Source: Actinomycetota bacterium
GTDB lineage: Bacteria > Actinomycetota > Thermoleophilia > Solirubrobacterales > 70-9
Assembly: GCA_005885405.1 (NCBI GenBank)
Contig: VAYN01000012.1
Coordinates: forward strand, 58,950 to 106,158
Reading direction: 5' to 3'
DNA: 47,209 nt
Within the stretch, counting starts at the first letter, position 1; every line of letters starts with the position of its first letter. This document shows, in pieces, positions 23,945-32,063 of this stretch. Both the position numbers and the translations under genes were made by a program. The notes under the pieces were generated by a model. The model had not been told where the DNA came from. It worked only from the letters and a program-made list of their open reading frames with translations, and did no database searches.

Positions 23945-23983
23945 GACTCGATGGTTGCGAGTCGACCGGACGGCAGGGTGGAT

Positions 23984-24082
23984 TTGCACGAACTTTTGCG
24001 GCGACGCGAAACGGACCTTTCGCGCGAAGCCGTTATTCCTCAAAAATCACCTATTGCACGAACTCGACCTGCTTAATAGGAC
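23984..24082 (+). promoter_or_regulatory. Promoter region of the giant gene at 24119 with an 11-bp direct repeat
   Basis: TTGCACGAACT occurs at 23984-23994 and again at 24054-24064, exactly 70 bp apart. The second copy supplies TTGCAC (24054-24059) as a -35, with TAGGAC (24077-24082) 17 bp downstream as a -10. CACCTATT (24048-24055) overlaps it and resembles CACCTATA at 12719 and 40649. A GGGGAG ribosome-binding stretch precedes the ATG at 24119. Confidence 0.45.
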
Positions 24083-24118
24083 TTTCCCTCGTCCATTCAC
24101 GACAGGGGAGACGTCTTC

Positions 24119-27100
24119 ATGGCTCGGTTCGGTCCGTCCCGGTTTCGCTGGATCTTCGCTTTTGCAGTGCTGCTCGTCGCGGTCACGGCGATGCCGGTTC
24201 TGGCGGACGAACCCCCGGTTCCCGCGAGCGACGAAATCGAGCCCCTGCCGCCGGCGCTGCAGGCGCAGGGTGACTGGCTGCCCGACGCGACCCAGGTGAG
24301 CGCGGGCATCGCCGCGGTGGAAAGCGAAGAAGCCGCGCGCGAAGAAGAACTGGAAGCGCCACCGGCCGTTCACGAACGGGAAGAATCGGCGGACGCCTAT
24401 GCCGAGGTAGGTGCGGCAGGCGCCGAGGAACTGCTGCGGGAAGTTTTCGCCGAGCAGCTGGCGACGCTGAACAACGACCCCGCCCGGGCGATTACCGCCG
24501 CCGACGAGGTCGAACCGGTCGGGGCGACGGCGGCGACCGTCACCGAGGACGGCGACAGCGCCCTGCTCGACGCCGGGGTCCCGGTGCGGACCGAGGACGA
24601 GGACGGCGACGTCCGCCACCTTGATCTCTCCCTGGAAGCCACCGCGGCAGGGTTCGAGACCGACAATGCCCTCAGCGAAGTCGCAATCGGAGATTCGGCC
24701 GCCGACCCGGTCCGGGTTGGCGAAGCGGGTCTCTCGATCACCCAGCTTGGCGCCGACGCGAGTAGCGACGCCCATCGCTTCGGCGAACAGAGCGTCTTCA
24801 GTCACGAGTCCCTCACGGACACCGACACCCTGGTCGCGCCGACCGCTGGCGGCGTAGAGATCTTCGACCTGATCCGCTCTGAGCAGAGCCCGGAGAGTTT
24901 CCGCTTCCGGGTCGGGATGCCGCAGGGCGCCGAACTGCGGCCCGATGGAGCGGGCGGTGCGATGGTGGTGCGCGGCGACGAAGCGCTCGCCTCGATTCCC
25001 TTCCCCAGCGCGGTCGACGCTCAGGGCAGCGAGGTGCCGGTCGAGCTTGCGGTTGAAGGCGACACCATCGTTCTCCACCTCGCCCACCGAGACGGCGACT
25101 ACGCGATGCCAATCCTGCTGGACCCGATCCTCGAGGACTGGGTCAACACCAACACCAAGTGGCAGAACGGCTACAACCTCAACGCGCTCGAAAACGGCGC
25201 TTGGCAGGGGACGAGCGAACCTTCGGGATTGATCTACCTCGGCACCGGCAACCCCTGCTACTTCACCTGCTGGGGACGCGGCCTCTATCTGACCGCGCCG
25301 AGCCGCAACTACGGAGCAAACACCTACGCCCACTGGGCCTACAGCGCGCCCAACATCGACAGCTACGTCTCCAAAGCCTGGCTGAACCCGTTCTGGCGCG
25401 ACAACCACAACTGCAGCCAGAGCCAGTACGGGCAGCCGCACGACTACGACGGCTTCTGGGGCGACAACCAGTGGAACCTCCTGCAGACCAACCAGGCCAA
25501 CGACGTCGGCAGCGTCGCAGCCGAATCGTGGGGCCGCGCCTTCATCGTCGGTCTCAGCTCCGGCGGCGGAATCAACATCCCCTGCTGGCGCGACGTCTAC
25601 GTCGGCGGCGCCGCGATCTGGCTCGACGACTGGGCGGCACCGAGCGTCTCCGCGACGGTCACCGGCGTCCCGACGAACTGGATCGGCGCCGGCCAGTCGG
25701 TATCGATCGGCGCCAGCTCCAGCGACTCGGGCCTGGGTGTCCGCTTGGTCACCGTCACCCACGAAGGGAAAGGGGTGATCGGGCAGGAAAACGTCGGCTG
25801 CACCGGCCTCTACGGCAACCGCTGTCCGACCAGCCGCGGCTCCACGATCACGATGACCAGCTCCAGCTTCGGCGAGGGCATCAGGTCCTCGAGCGTGTCG
25901 GCCGAAGACCCGACCGGGAAGGCCACGACCGGCGCCAGCTTCACGACCAAGGTCGACTACAGCCCGCCGGAAGTAGTGCTGGAAGGACAGTTCGCCCAGG
26001 CGACCGGCGACGACCTCGGCGGCGTCAAAGGCGATGAAAAAACGGAGAAGCTGCCGCTCCCCGTCTACAACATGAAAATCCTCGCGACCGACGGCAGCAA
26101 CGCCAGCAACACCACCCGCCGCTCGGGCGTCAAGAACATCGAAATCTACCTCGACGGGGTGAAACAAACGGTCGGCTGGACGGCGCAGACGGCGACCGAA
26201 GACAGCCGCCCGATGACGCAGAACTACCAGGTCAAGCTGAGCACGCTCACCACCTCCGGCCTGCACAAACTCGAAGTCAAAGCCGTTGACCAGGTCAACA
26301 ACGTCCGCGTCCGCAGCCTCGAGTTCGAATACTTCCCGGCCACCGGGATGAAAGACGAATACGTAATGCACCACTTCCTCCTGGAAGACGGCAAGGATGA
26401 ACGTGAAGGGGACCATCCGAAGCCCGAACTCGCCGTCAACGTGGTCAACGGCAACCTCGTCTACCACGAACAGGACGTCGAAATCGAGGGGCCGAACGTC
26501 GACCTCGAAGTCGAACGGTTCTACAACTCGATGCTGCCGACCTCCGAAAACACCGAATGGGGGGACGGCTGGACCCTGGCGCAGACGCCGGACTTGAACC
26601 CGACGAAAACCGGCGGCTCGACGGTCGCGAACCGAGCCGACGTCGTCGACCCCAGCGGCCTGCTCGAGGGCAACGTCAGCCTGCCCACCACGACCGGGGC
26701 GACGACCTTCGACCCCGACCTGCGAGCGACGCTGACCAAGAAGGCGACCGGCGGCTATGAACTCGAAGACGACACCGAGGAGACCCAAGGCTCGGTCTCC
26801 TTCGACTCGACCGGGCAAGCCGAGGCCGTGCTCAGCGAGGGCGAAGCCAAGATCGACTACTCCTACGAAAGCGGAAAACTCGCTGAAATCGAGGTGGAAG
26901 ACCCCTCCACCTTCAAAGCCTCCGCCTCCGAACTGGAAATCCCCAAACCGCAGCTGCTGACCCAGGCCGCCTACGCCTCCTCCTTCGGCGTCAACGGCAC
27001 GGCTGACGGTCAGCTGAAGAATCCCTCCGACGTCGCCGTCGATTCGAAAGGCAACCTTTGGGTCGTCGACAAAGGCAACAACCGTGTTCAGAAGTTCGAT

Positions 27101-30100
27101 TCCAGCGGCAAATTTCTGATGAAATTCGGCGCCACCGGCACCGCCGACGGGCAATTCACCCGCCCGACCGCGATCGCGATCGCCGCCAACGGCGACCTGC
27201 TGGTGACGGACGCCGGCAACGGCCGCGTGCAGCGATTCAGCTCTAGCGGCGCCTTCCTCTCCAAATTCGGCAGCAAAGGAACCGGCAACGGCCAGTTCTC
27301 GGGAGCGGGGCCGGAAGGGATCGCGATCGACGCCGCCGGCAACATCTGGGTCTCCGACACCGGCGCCGGCCGCTTGCAGAAGTTCACCTCGGCGGGCGTC
27401 TTCGTCAAAGCCGCCGGCAGCAAAGGCACCGGCACCGGTCAGCTCGGCGAACCGACCGGGATGGACGTCGATCTGGCGACCGGCAACGTCTGGGTCGCCG
27501 ACTGGACCAACCACCGGATCGCGGTTTTCAACAGCAACGGCGAATTCGTCGCCCAGTACGGCTCCCTTGGCAGCGGCGACGGGCAGTTCAACAACCCCGA
27601 TGAGGTCGAGGTCGACAGCATCGGCAACGTCTGGGTGGGGGACAAGACGAACCAGCGGATTCAGCAGCTCAGCCTTAACGGCCAGTTCAAAGCGAAATTC
27701 GGCTCAGCCGGCGCCGGCGCCGGCCAGTTCGCCTTCGCCTACCCGATCGGGATCTCGACCGACTCGCAGGGCCACCTCTGGGTCACCGACGTCAACAACT
27801 ACCGGATCCAACAGTGGACGGTGCCGGTCGAAAGGCCGACCTTCCTCTCCACGTTCGGGACGAACGGCGCCGCCGACGGCCAGCTGAAAAACCCCGGCGA
27901 CGTGGCGAGCAGCTACAACGGCACCTTCTGGGTCGTCGACAAACTCAACCATCGGATCCAGAAGTTCGACTCGAGCGGCAAATTCGTCAGCAAGTTCGGG
28001 TCCTTCGGCACCGGCAACGGCCAGTTCAACCGGCCGACGCAGATCGCCGTCGACCGCGACGGCAACCTCCTCGTCGCCGACGCCAACAACAACCGGATCC
28101 AGAAGTTCGACGGCAACGGCAACTTCCTGATGAAGTTCGGCAGCCTCGGCACCGGCAACGGGCAGTTCACCACCCCCGAAGGAGTCGCCACCGACCCCGA
28201 CGGCAACATCTGGGTCTCCGACACCTCGAACGGGCGCATCCAGAAATTCGACGAAAACGGCAAATTCATCGAAGTCGTCTCCTCCAAAGGCTCGGGCGCC
28301 GGGCAGCTCGGCGAACCGACCGGACTCGACGTCGACCCCGTGACCGGCAACGTCTGGGTCGCCGACTGGACCAACCACCGGGTCTCGGTCTTCGACGAAG
28401 ACGGCGACTTCGTCGGTAGCTTCGGTTCCCTGGGCACCGGCCCGGGGCAGTTCAAAAACCCCAACGAGATCGAAATCGACGCGAAAGGCAATGTCTGGGT
28501 CGGCGACGTCGGCAACCAGCGGATCCAGCGATTCGACCTCAACGGCCAGTTCGTCGGCCAGTTCGGCTCGGCCGGCAGCGGCGCCGGACAGTTCGCCTTC
28601 ACCTACCCGATGGGAATCAGCGCCGACCGCTACGGTCGGATCCTCGTCGCCGACGTCAACAACCACCGCATCCAGCGCTGGCAGCTCGGCAACTACACGA
28701 CCCCGACGCCTCCCCCGATCGACCCCAGCGACGGCGACCCGAAAGTCGAAGTCGACACCGAAGCCGGTCTCGTCAAAACGCTGACCGGTAACGCCGCTGG
28801 CAGCCACACCTACACCCACGTCGGCGACGACCTCACCGCCCACACCGGGCCTTCCGGCAAAGCGGAATACGTCTACGACACCAGCGGCCGGATGACCAAA
28901 GTGACGCTGCCGAACGGCACCTGGGCCTCGATCGCCTATGGCACCGACGCCCGGGTGAAATCGGTGACGCTGAAGCAGGCCGCTTGGACCTCCTCGAAAA
29001 CGACCACCTTCGAATACCAGGACACGGCGCCGCGGCGGTCCGTAGTCGACCCACCCGACGCGCCTGTGATCACCTACGAAATCGCCAACGACGGTTCGGT
29101 CCTAAAGTGGTGGAACTCAGCCCAGCCGCCGACGATCGACTACATCTCCGGCACCCTCTGGGACCACAAGGAAAAAGACGACGACCTCTGGGCAGGCGAC
29201 CACGTGCTCGACGTGCAGGCCTACTCACCGGAGGGAATCGCCTCAATCTGGGTGGTCACCAACGGACACGAGCTCGTGCACGAAACCAAGTGCGACCAGA
29301 ACCCCGAAGTGGCCGGTACCGAGTGCGTCACCCCGGCGATAAAAAGCGAGTGGGTGATGAGCACCGAACAGTACCCGCCCGGTCACCTGCCGATCGAAGT
29401 GATCGTCACCGACCACGCCGAAGGCACCACCACCAAACGCTTTTGGGTGGACATTCCCGAGCCGCCGCCGCCCCCGGCGCCCGGCACGCCGATTCCCCCC
29501 AAGTTCGCCGAAGTCGAGCGCTTCCGCAACGAATACGGGCTGGAGAAAGTATTCCCGGTCGCCGACGAGATCGAGCGCAACGAACGCATCCTCAACACGA
29601 TCAACGCCTGGTACCAGGGCGACCCCGTCGCCAGGGCCTCGCGCGAAAGGTGGGGCGTGCCGCTGCGGCCCGAGGACGTCGCCGAGCTGGAATACCGCGA
29701 ATGGCTCTATGACGTCAACGGGGAAAAGATCGACCAGTGGGTCGAAGCGACCAGCCCGGGCAGCTACGCCGGGTACTACATGGACCACGCCGCCGGCGGG
29801 GTGATGCGCATCGGCTTCACCAGCAACCAGTCCGCGCAGCTGGCGAGCCTGGAATCGTCTCTGGGGCTGGTCGGGGGAAGCAGCAGGTTGCAGGTCTACC
29901 CGACCACGCCCACGACCCCGTACCTCTCGGTGCGGGCGACCGGGCAGTCGGTGTTGAACGCGATGGAATCGAACTCCACCCTCCGAAACCTGGTCGTCAG
30001 CGTCGAAGACGACGAAGCCGGGAAAACCACCCGCGTCGGCACGCCGCAGGTCGCCCAGGTCGAAAGCATCCTCCACCAGATGCTGGGAGTGAACGCGCCG

Positions 30101-30745
30101 GTCTCGGTCCAGTACGAAACGGGTAGCGGAGCGTTCCTGGACGGCCGTTACCGCAACAGCGGCAGGATGCGGGCGGGCGACTACATCAACAGCGACGCCT
30201 ATATCTTCGGAGGAATCCCGACGGGAGGACCGTGCACCGCGGGATTCGGAGCCGAAGACTTCGTGGACAAGCCCGGCACGGGCGACGACCTCCACCGGTT
30301 GTTTGTCCTTACCGCCGGTCACTGCGCCGTCAAACTCGACCAGGAAGGCGGGGAAGAGCGAAGTCGGCAGGGTCAAGCGCAGCGCCTTCCAATATGTCGA
30401 AGCCGGAGGCGTCCGCACGGACGCGTCGGCGATCCGGATCACCGAGGGCGGCATCGTGCCAACCTCGATCGCGGCCTGGGAAGGGAACGGGCTGCCGACG
30501 GAGCCGGCGTCAAGGGCCAGGAAGGGCAACACCGTTTGTTACTCCGGAGCGATCTCGAAGCGGGTCGCCTGCGGAAAGATCATCGCTCGCTCGCTCAACT
30601 GGGTTCCGGAGGGCGTGTCCTTCGGCGTCGCCGGGTACTGGGTCCAGTTCCCGCCCGACAAGCTCCCCCAGCACGGGGACAGCGGCGGGCCGGTATGGAA
30701 CCTGCGCACCGGCGCGTCGATCGGCCTGATCTCGGCAGAACGTAA
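24119..30745 (+). CDS. Giant secreted RHS/NHL-repeat protein with C-terminal serine protease (frameshifted)
   Basis: As read it is 2208 aa; restoring one frame shift gives about 2249 aa ending at 30869. A signal peptide covers residues 1-29 (AFAVLLVAVTAMPVLA). Then come a long acidic N-terminal region, Trp-rich and Ig-like parts (about 340-720), and an RHS-associated segment (about 755-815: NVVNGNLVYHEQDVEIEGPN, VDLEVERFYNS). Twelve NHL blades follow (about 950-1525), then an RHS-like repeat (YVYDTSGRMTKVTLPNGT, about 1583). A pro-region and a streptogrisin-like protease end it: LTAGHC with His2068, Asp2101 and GDSGGPVW with Ser2188, the last two in the shifted frame. It resembles a polymorphic-toxin layout, but a protease of unknown substrate is all the sequence supports. 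Confidence 0.85.
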   Translation: MARFGPSRFRWIFAFAVLLVAVTAMPVLADEPPVPASDEIEPLPPALQAQGDWLPDATQVSAGIAAVESEEAAREEELEAPPAVHEREESADAYAEVGAAGAEELLREVFAEQLATLNNDPARAITAADEVEPVGATAATVTEDGDSALLDAGVPVRTEDEDGDVRHLDLSLEATAAGFETDNALSEVAIGDSAADPVRVGEAGLSITQLGADASSDAHRFGEQSVFSHESLTDTDTLVAPTAGGVEIFDLIRSEQSPESFRFRVGMPQGAELRPDGAGGAMVVRGDEALASIPFPSAVDAQGSEVPVELAVEGDTIVLHLAHRDGDYAMPILLDPILEDWVNTNTKWQNGYNLNALENGAWQGTSEPSGLIYLGTGNPCYFTCWGRGLYLTAPSRNYGANTYAHWAYSAPNIDSYVSKAWLNPFWRDNHNCSQSQYGQPHDYDGFWGDNQWNLLQTNQANDVGSVAAESWGRAFIVGLSSGGGINIPCWRDVYVGGAAIWLDDWAAPSVSATVTGVPTNWIGAGQSVSIGASSSDSGLGVRLVTVTHEGKGVIGQENVGCTGLYGNRCPTSRGSTITMTSSSFGEGIRSSSVSAEDPTGKATTGASFTTKVDYSPPEVVLEGQFAQATGDDLGGVKGDEKTEKLPLPVYNMKILATDGSNASNTTRRSGVKNIEIYLDGVKQTVGWTAQTATEDSRPMTQNYQVKLSTLTTSGLHKLEVKAVDQVNNVRVRSLEFEYFPATGMKDEYVMHHFLLEDGKDEREGDHPKPELAVNVVNGNLVYHEQDVEIEGPNVDLEVERFYNSMLPTSENTEWGDGWTLAQTPDLNPTKTGGSTVANRADVVDPSGLLEGNVSLPTTTGATTFDPDLRATLTKKATGGYELEDDTEETQGSVSFDSTGQAEAVLSEGEAKIDYSYESGKLAEIEVEDPSTFKASASELEIPKPQLLTQAAYASSFGVNGTADGQLKNPSDVAVDSKGNLWVVDKGNNRVQKFDSSGKFLMKFGATGTADGQFTRPTAIAIAANGDLLVTDAGNGRVQRFSSSGAFLSKFGSKGTGNGQFSGAGPEGIAIDAAGNIWVSDTGAGRLQKFTSAGVFVKAAGSKGTGTGQLGEPTGMDVDLATGNVWVADWTNHRIAVFNSNGEFVAQYGSLGSGDGQFNNPDEVEVDSIGNVWVGDKTNQRIQQLSLNGQFKAKFGSAGAGAGQFAFAYPIGISTDSQGHLWVTDVNNYRIQQWTVPVERPTFLSTFGTNGAADGQLKNPGDVASSYNGTFWVVDKLNHRIQKFDSSGKFVSKFGSFGTGNGQFNRPTQIAVDRDGNLLVADANNNRIQKFDGNGNFLMKFGSLGTGNGQFTTPEGVATDPDGNIWVSDTSNGRIQKFDENGKFIEVVSSKGSGAGQLGEPTGLDVDPVTGNVWVADWTNHRVSVFDEDGDFVGSFGSLGTGPGQFKNPNEIEIDAKGNVWVGDVGNQRIQRFDLNGQFVGQFGSAGSGAGQFAFTYPMGISADRYGRILVADVNNHRIQRWQLGNYTTPTPPPIDPSDGDPKVEVDTEAGLVKTLTGNAAGSHTYTHVGDDLTAHTGPSGKAEYVYDTSGRMTKVTLPNGTWASIAYGTDARVKSVTLKQAAWTSSKTTTFEYQDTAPRRSVVDPPDAPVITYEIANDGSVLKWWNSAQPPTIDYISGTLWDHKEKDDDLWAGDHVLDVQAYSPEGIASIWVVTNGHELVHETKCDQNPEVAGTECVTPAIKSEWVMSTEQYPPGHLPIEVIVTDHAEGTTTKRFWVDIPEPPPPPAPGTPIPPKFAEVERFRNEYGLEKVFPVADEIERNERILNTINAWYQGDPVARASRERWGVPLRPEDVAELEYREWLYDVNGEKIDQWVEATSPGSYAGYYMDHAAGGVMRIGFTSNQSAQLASLESSLGLVGGSSRLQVYPTTPTTPYLSVRATGQSVLNAMESNSTLRNLVVSVEDDEAGKTTRVGTPQVAQVESILHQMLGVNAPVSVQYETGSGAFLDGRYRNSGRMRAGDYINSDAYIFGGIPTGGPCTAGFGAEDFVDKPGTGDDLHRLFVLTAGHCAVKLDQEGGEERSRQGQAQRLPICRSRRRPHGRVGDPDHRGRHRANLDRGLGRERAADGAGVKGQEGQHRLLLRSDLEAGRLRKDHRSLAQLGSGGRVLRRRRVLGPVPARQAPPARGQRRAGMEPAHRRVDRPDLGRT
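26969..28690 (+). repeat. Two tandemly duplicated six-blade NHL propellers
   Basis: The first propeller (about 26969-27826) and the second (about 27838-28690) align blade for blade. GTADGQLKNPSDVAVDSKGN matches GAADGQLKNPGDVASSYNGT. GTGQLGEPTGMDVDLATGN matches GAGQLGEPTGLDVDPVTGN. VWVADWTNHRIAVF matches VWVADWTNHRVSVF. FGSAGAGAGQFAFAYPIGIS matches FGSAGSGAGQFAFTYPMGIS. The whole six-blade unit was therefore duplicated, rather than single blades. NHL propellers generally bind ligands. Confidence 0.85.
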
Positions 30746-30869
30746 TAGCAACCCCCAGGAAACGCTGGTGGCGCCACTCCTGCACCCGCCCAACATGCCC
30801 GCGAACCGGGTGCCGGGAATCCTTCACCATGTGGGCATGCAGCCGCTTTCGCTGAAGCTCGGTGGGTAA
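30354..30869 (+). pseudogene. Detached C-terminal half of the serine protease domain
   Basis: In the +1 frame after the GGGG at 30350-30353 the protease continues as KSEVGRVKRSAFQYVEAGG, RTDASAIRI (catalytic Asp), CYSGAISKRVACGK and HGDSGGPVWNL (catalytic Ser), ending at TAA 30867-30869. Deleting one G joins it to the upstream LTAGHC frame. The complete triad and paired cysteines argue for a functional domain and a sequencing error, or a very recent mutation. A programmed +1 shift cannot be excluded. Confidence 0.75.
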
Positions 30870-30894
30870 GGGCGTGGCGCCCGTGAGGAGAGCA

Positions 30895-31275
30895 ATGGGC
30901 GCGCTGGTGGTCGCGGCAATGCTGGCGGCGGCCGCGCTCGCTGCGGGCTGCGGTGGTGGCAGCGATGACAGCGGGTCCGAGCGCGCGGTCGAATGGACCG
31001 TCGACCGCACCGTCGGCCCCAGGTCGATCCGTCTCGCGGCCACGGTCGAAGTCTGCGTCGCGCCGGTGCGGCTCGAACCACCGGAGATCGAGTACTCGGG
31101 CCACCGGGTCTACCTCGAACTTCGCCACACGCCCGAAAGATCGGAAGGAGAACACGACGGTTGTTTTCTCTCGCTGATGACCCTCCATAGGACGGTCACC
31201 TTCAAACGAGACCTGACCGAACTCATCCTCTTCGACTCCAGCACCGATCCACCCGAGCGTCGATGGCCGGAGTGA
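30895..31275 (+). CDS. Small predicted lipoprotein
   Basis: This is a 126-aa protein. ATG 30895 is chosen because AGGAG lies four bases upstream and the protein then starts directly with a lipoprotein signal (MGALVVAAMLAAAALAAGC, lipid-carrying Cys19) followed by a Gly/Ser/Asp linker. GTG codons at 30862, 30874 and 30883 are alternatives. The mature part has a pair of cysteines (VEVCVAP, DGCFLSL) and beta-strand-like sequence. No family is recognised. It lies 25 bp downstream of the giant protease gene and overlaps the response regulator start by 13 bp, so the three may be one operon. A role as inhibitor or partner of the protease is speculation. Confidence 0.7.
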   Translation: MGALVVAAMLAAAALAAGCGGGSDDSGSERAVEWTVDRTVGPRSIRLAATVEVCVAPVRLEPPEIEYSGHRVYLELRHTPERSEGEHDGCFLSLMTLHRTVTFKRDLTELILFDSSTDPPERRWPE

Positions 31276-31904
31276 TCTCGGTCCTTGTCGCCGACGATCA
31301 CCCCCTCGTCCGCGAACACCTCGCCCAAGCGATTGCCACAGACGAGCGGCTGGAGCTCGTGGGGGAAGCCGGTAGCGGCGAGGAGGCCCTGCGGCAGATC
31401 GACCGACGCGTGCCCGACGCGCTCGTCCTCGACGTGGCGATGCCGGGGCTCGACGGCGCCGCCCTGTTGAAACGGCTGCGCGAGCGCCGCCTGCCGATCC
31501 GCGTCCTGTTGCTGTCCGGCCACGCCGACGTCGTCCAGATGCGGAACGCGCTGCGCTACCGGCCGGACTCGCTGCTGCTGATGGACACGAACGCGAGCGG
31601 CGTCTGCGACGAGCTCGTCGCGATGGAGGCCGAGGGGGTCTTCTCGGCGGGCCGGCTCAACCTCGAGCGCGCCCAGGTGCTGGCCCGAAACCGGGTCGAG
31701 CTGACCGGTCGTGAGTGGGAGGTCCTGAAGCTGAGCGCCGAGGGGCTGACCCGGGCCGAGATCGGCAAGCGTCTGCGCTTCGGGCCGAGCACGGTGCGGG
31801 ACATCCGCCGCGATATCTGCACCAAGCTGGGCGCTCCCTCGATGCAGGTGGCGATCGTCACCGCCATGCGCACCGGGCTCCTCGACGTACTGAAAATCGC
31901 CTAG
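31263..31904 (+). CDS. NarL/LuxR-type response regulator
   Basis: This 213-aa protein has a receiver domain (residues about 5-120) with the acidic pair Asp11-Asp12, phosphoacceptor Asp57 (ALVLDVAMPGLDG) and Ser85 in the Thr/Ser position. The normally invariant Lys is replaced by Met107 (SLLLMDTNAS), which may alter phosphorylation-dependent switching. The C-terminal LuxR-type helix-turn-helix (about 145-205) reads LTGREWEVLKLSAEGLTRAE, then GPSTVRDIRRDICTKLGA. No histidine kinase gene is nearby, so it is an orphan in this window. The ATG at 31263 lies inside the end of the lipoprotein gene, suggesting co-translation. Its targets could include the flanking protease genes (inference). Confidence 0.88.
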   Translation: MAGVISVLVADDHPLVREHLAQAIATDERLELVGEAGSGEEALRQIDRRVPDALVLDVAMPGLDGAALLKRLRERRLPIRVLLLSGHADVVQMRNALRYRPDSLLLMDTNASGVCDELVAMEAEGVFSAGRLNLERAQVLARNRVELTGREWEVLKLSAEGLTRAEIGKRLRFGPSTVRDIRRDICTKLGAPSMQVAIVTAMRTGLLDVLKIA

Positions 31905-31952
31905 CGACAGGTAAGAGGAAGGACGTTCGTCCTGCGTCCGCGGGTTCGCAAT

Positions 31953-31978
31953 AAGTCCGCCCGCATTGGCGATGACAG
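31953..31978 (+). promoter_or_regulatory. 26-bp element, copy 1, upstream of the M4 fusion gene
   Basis: This 26-bp sequence, AAGTCCGCCCGC followed by ATTGGCGATGACAG, matches 39298-39323 at 24 of 26 positions. The TAAG (31952-31955) and GGCGATGA (31968-31975) pieces resemble the TAAA and GCCGATAA boxes of sigma-28 (FliA/SigD/WhiG) promoters. The spacing of 12 bp is shorter than the usual 15. It lies 111 bp before the ATG at 32064. Confidence 0.45.
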
Positions 31979-32063
31979 CGGCGCTCGCCCATGGAAGTGT
32001 GCTGCGCGAGGTGCCAACAGATGGCAGCGGCGACTGGATACCCAGCTAGGGAGGGCGGGCTTG

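Noticed and set aside
24047-27514. 1155-residue open frame on the minus strand opposite the giant gene
   Set aside because: It is a shadow of the GC-rich plus-strand gene: low-complexity Val/Asp/Gly/Arg content, no domain, no start signal. The plus strand has clear NHL and RHS motifs.
26969-28690. CRISPR-like repeat array
   Set aside because: Repeats are about 140 bp, in frame, diverged and encode NHL blades. No short identical repeats with unique spacers exist.
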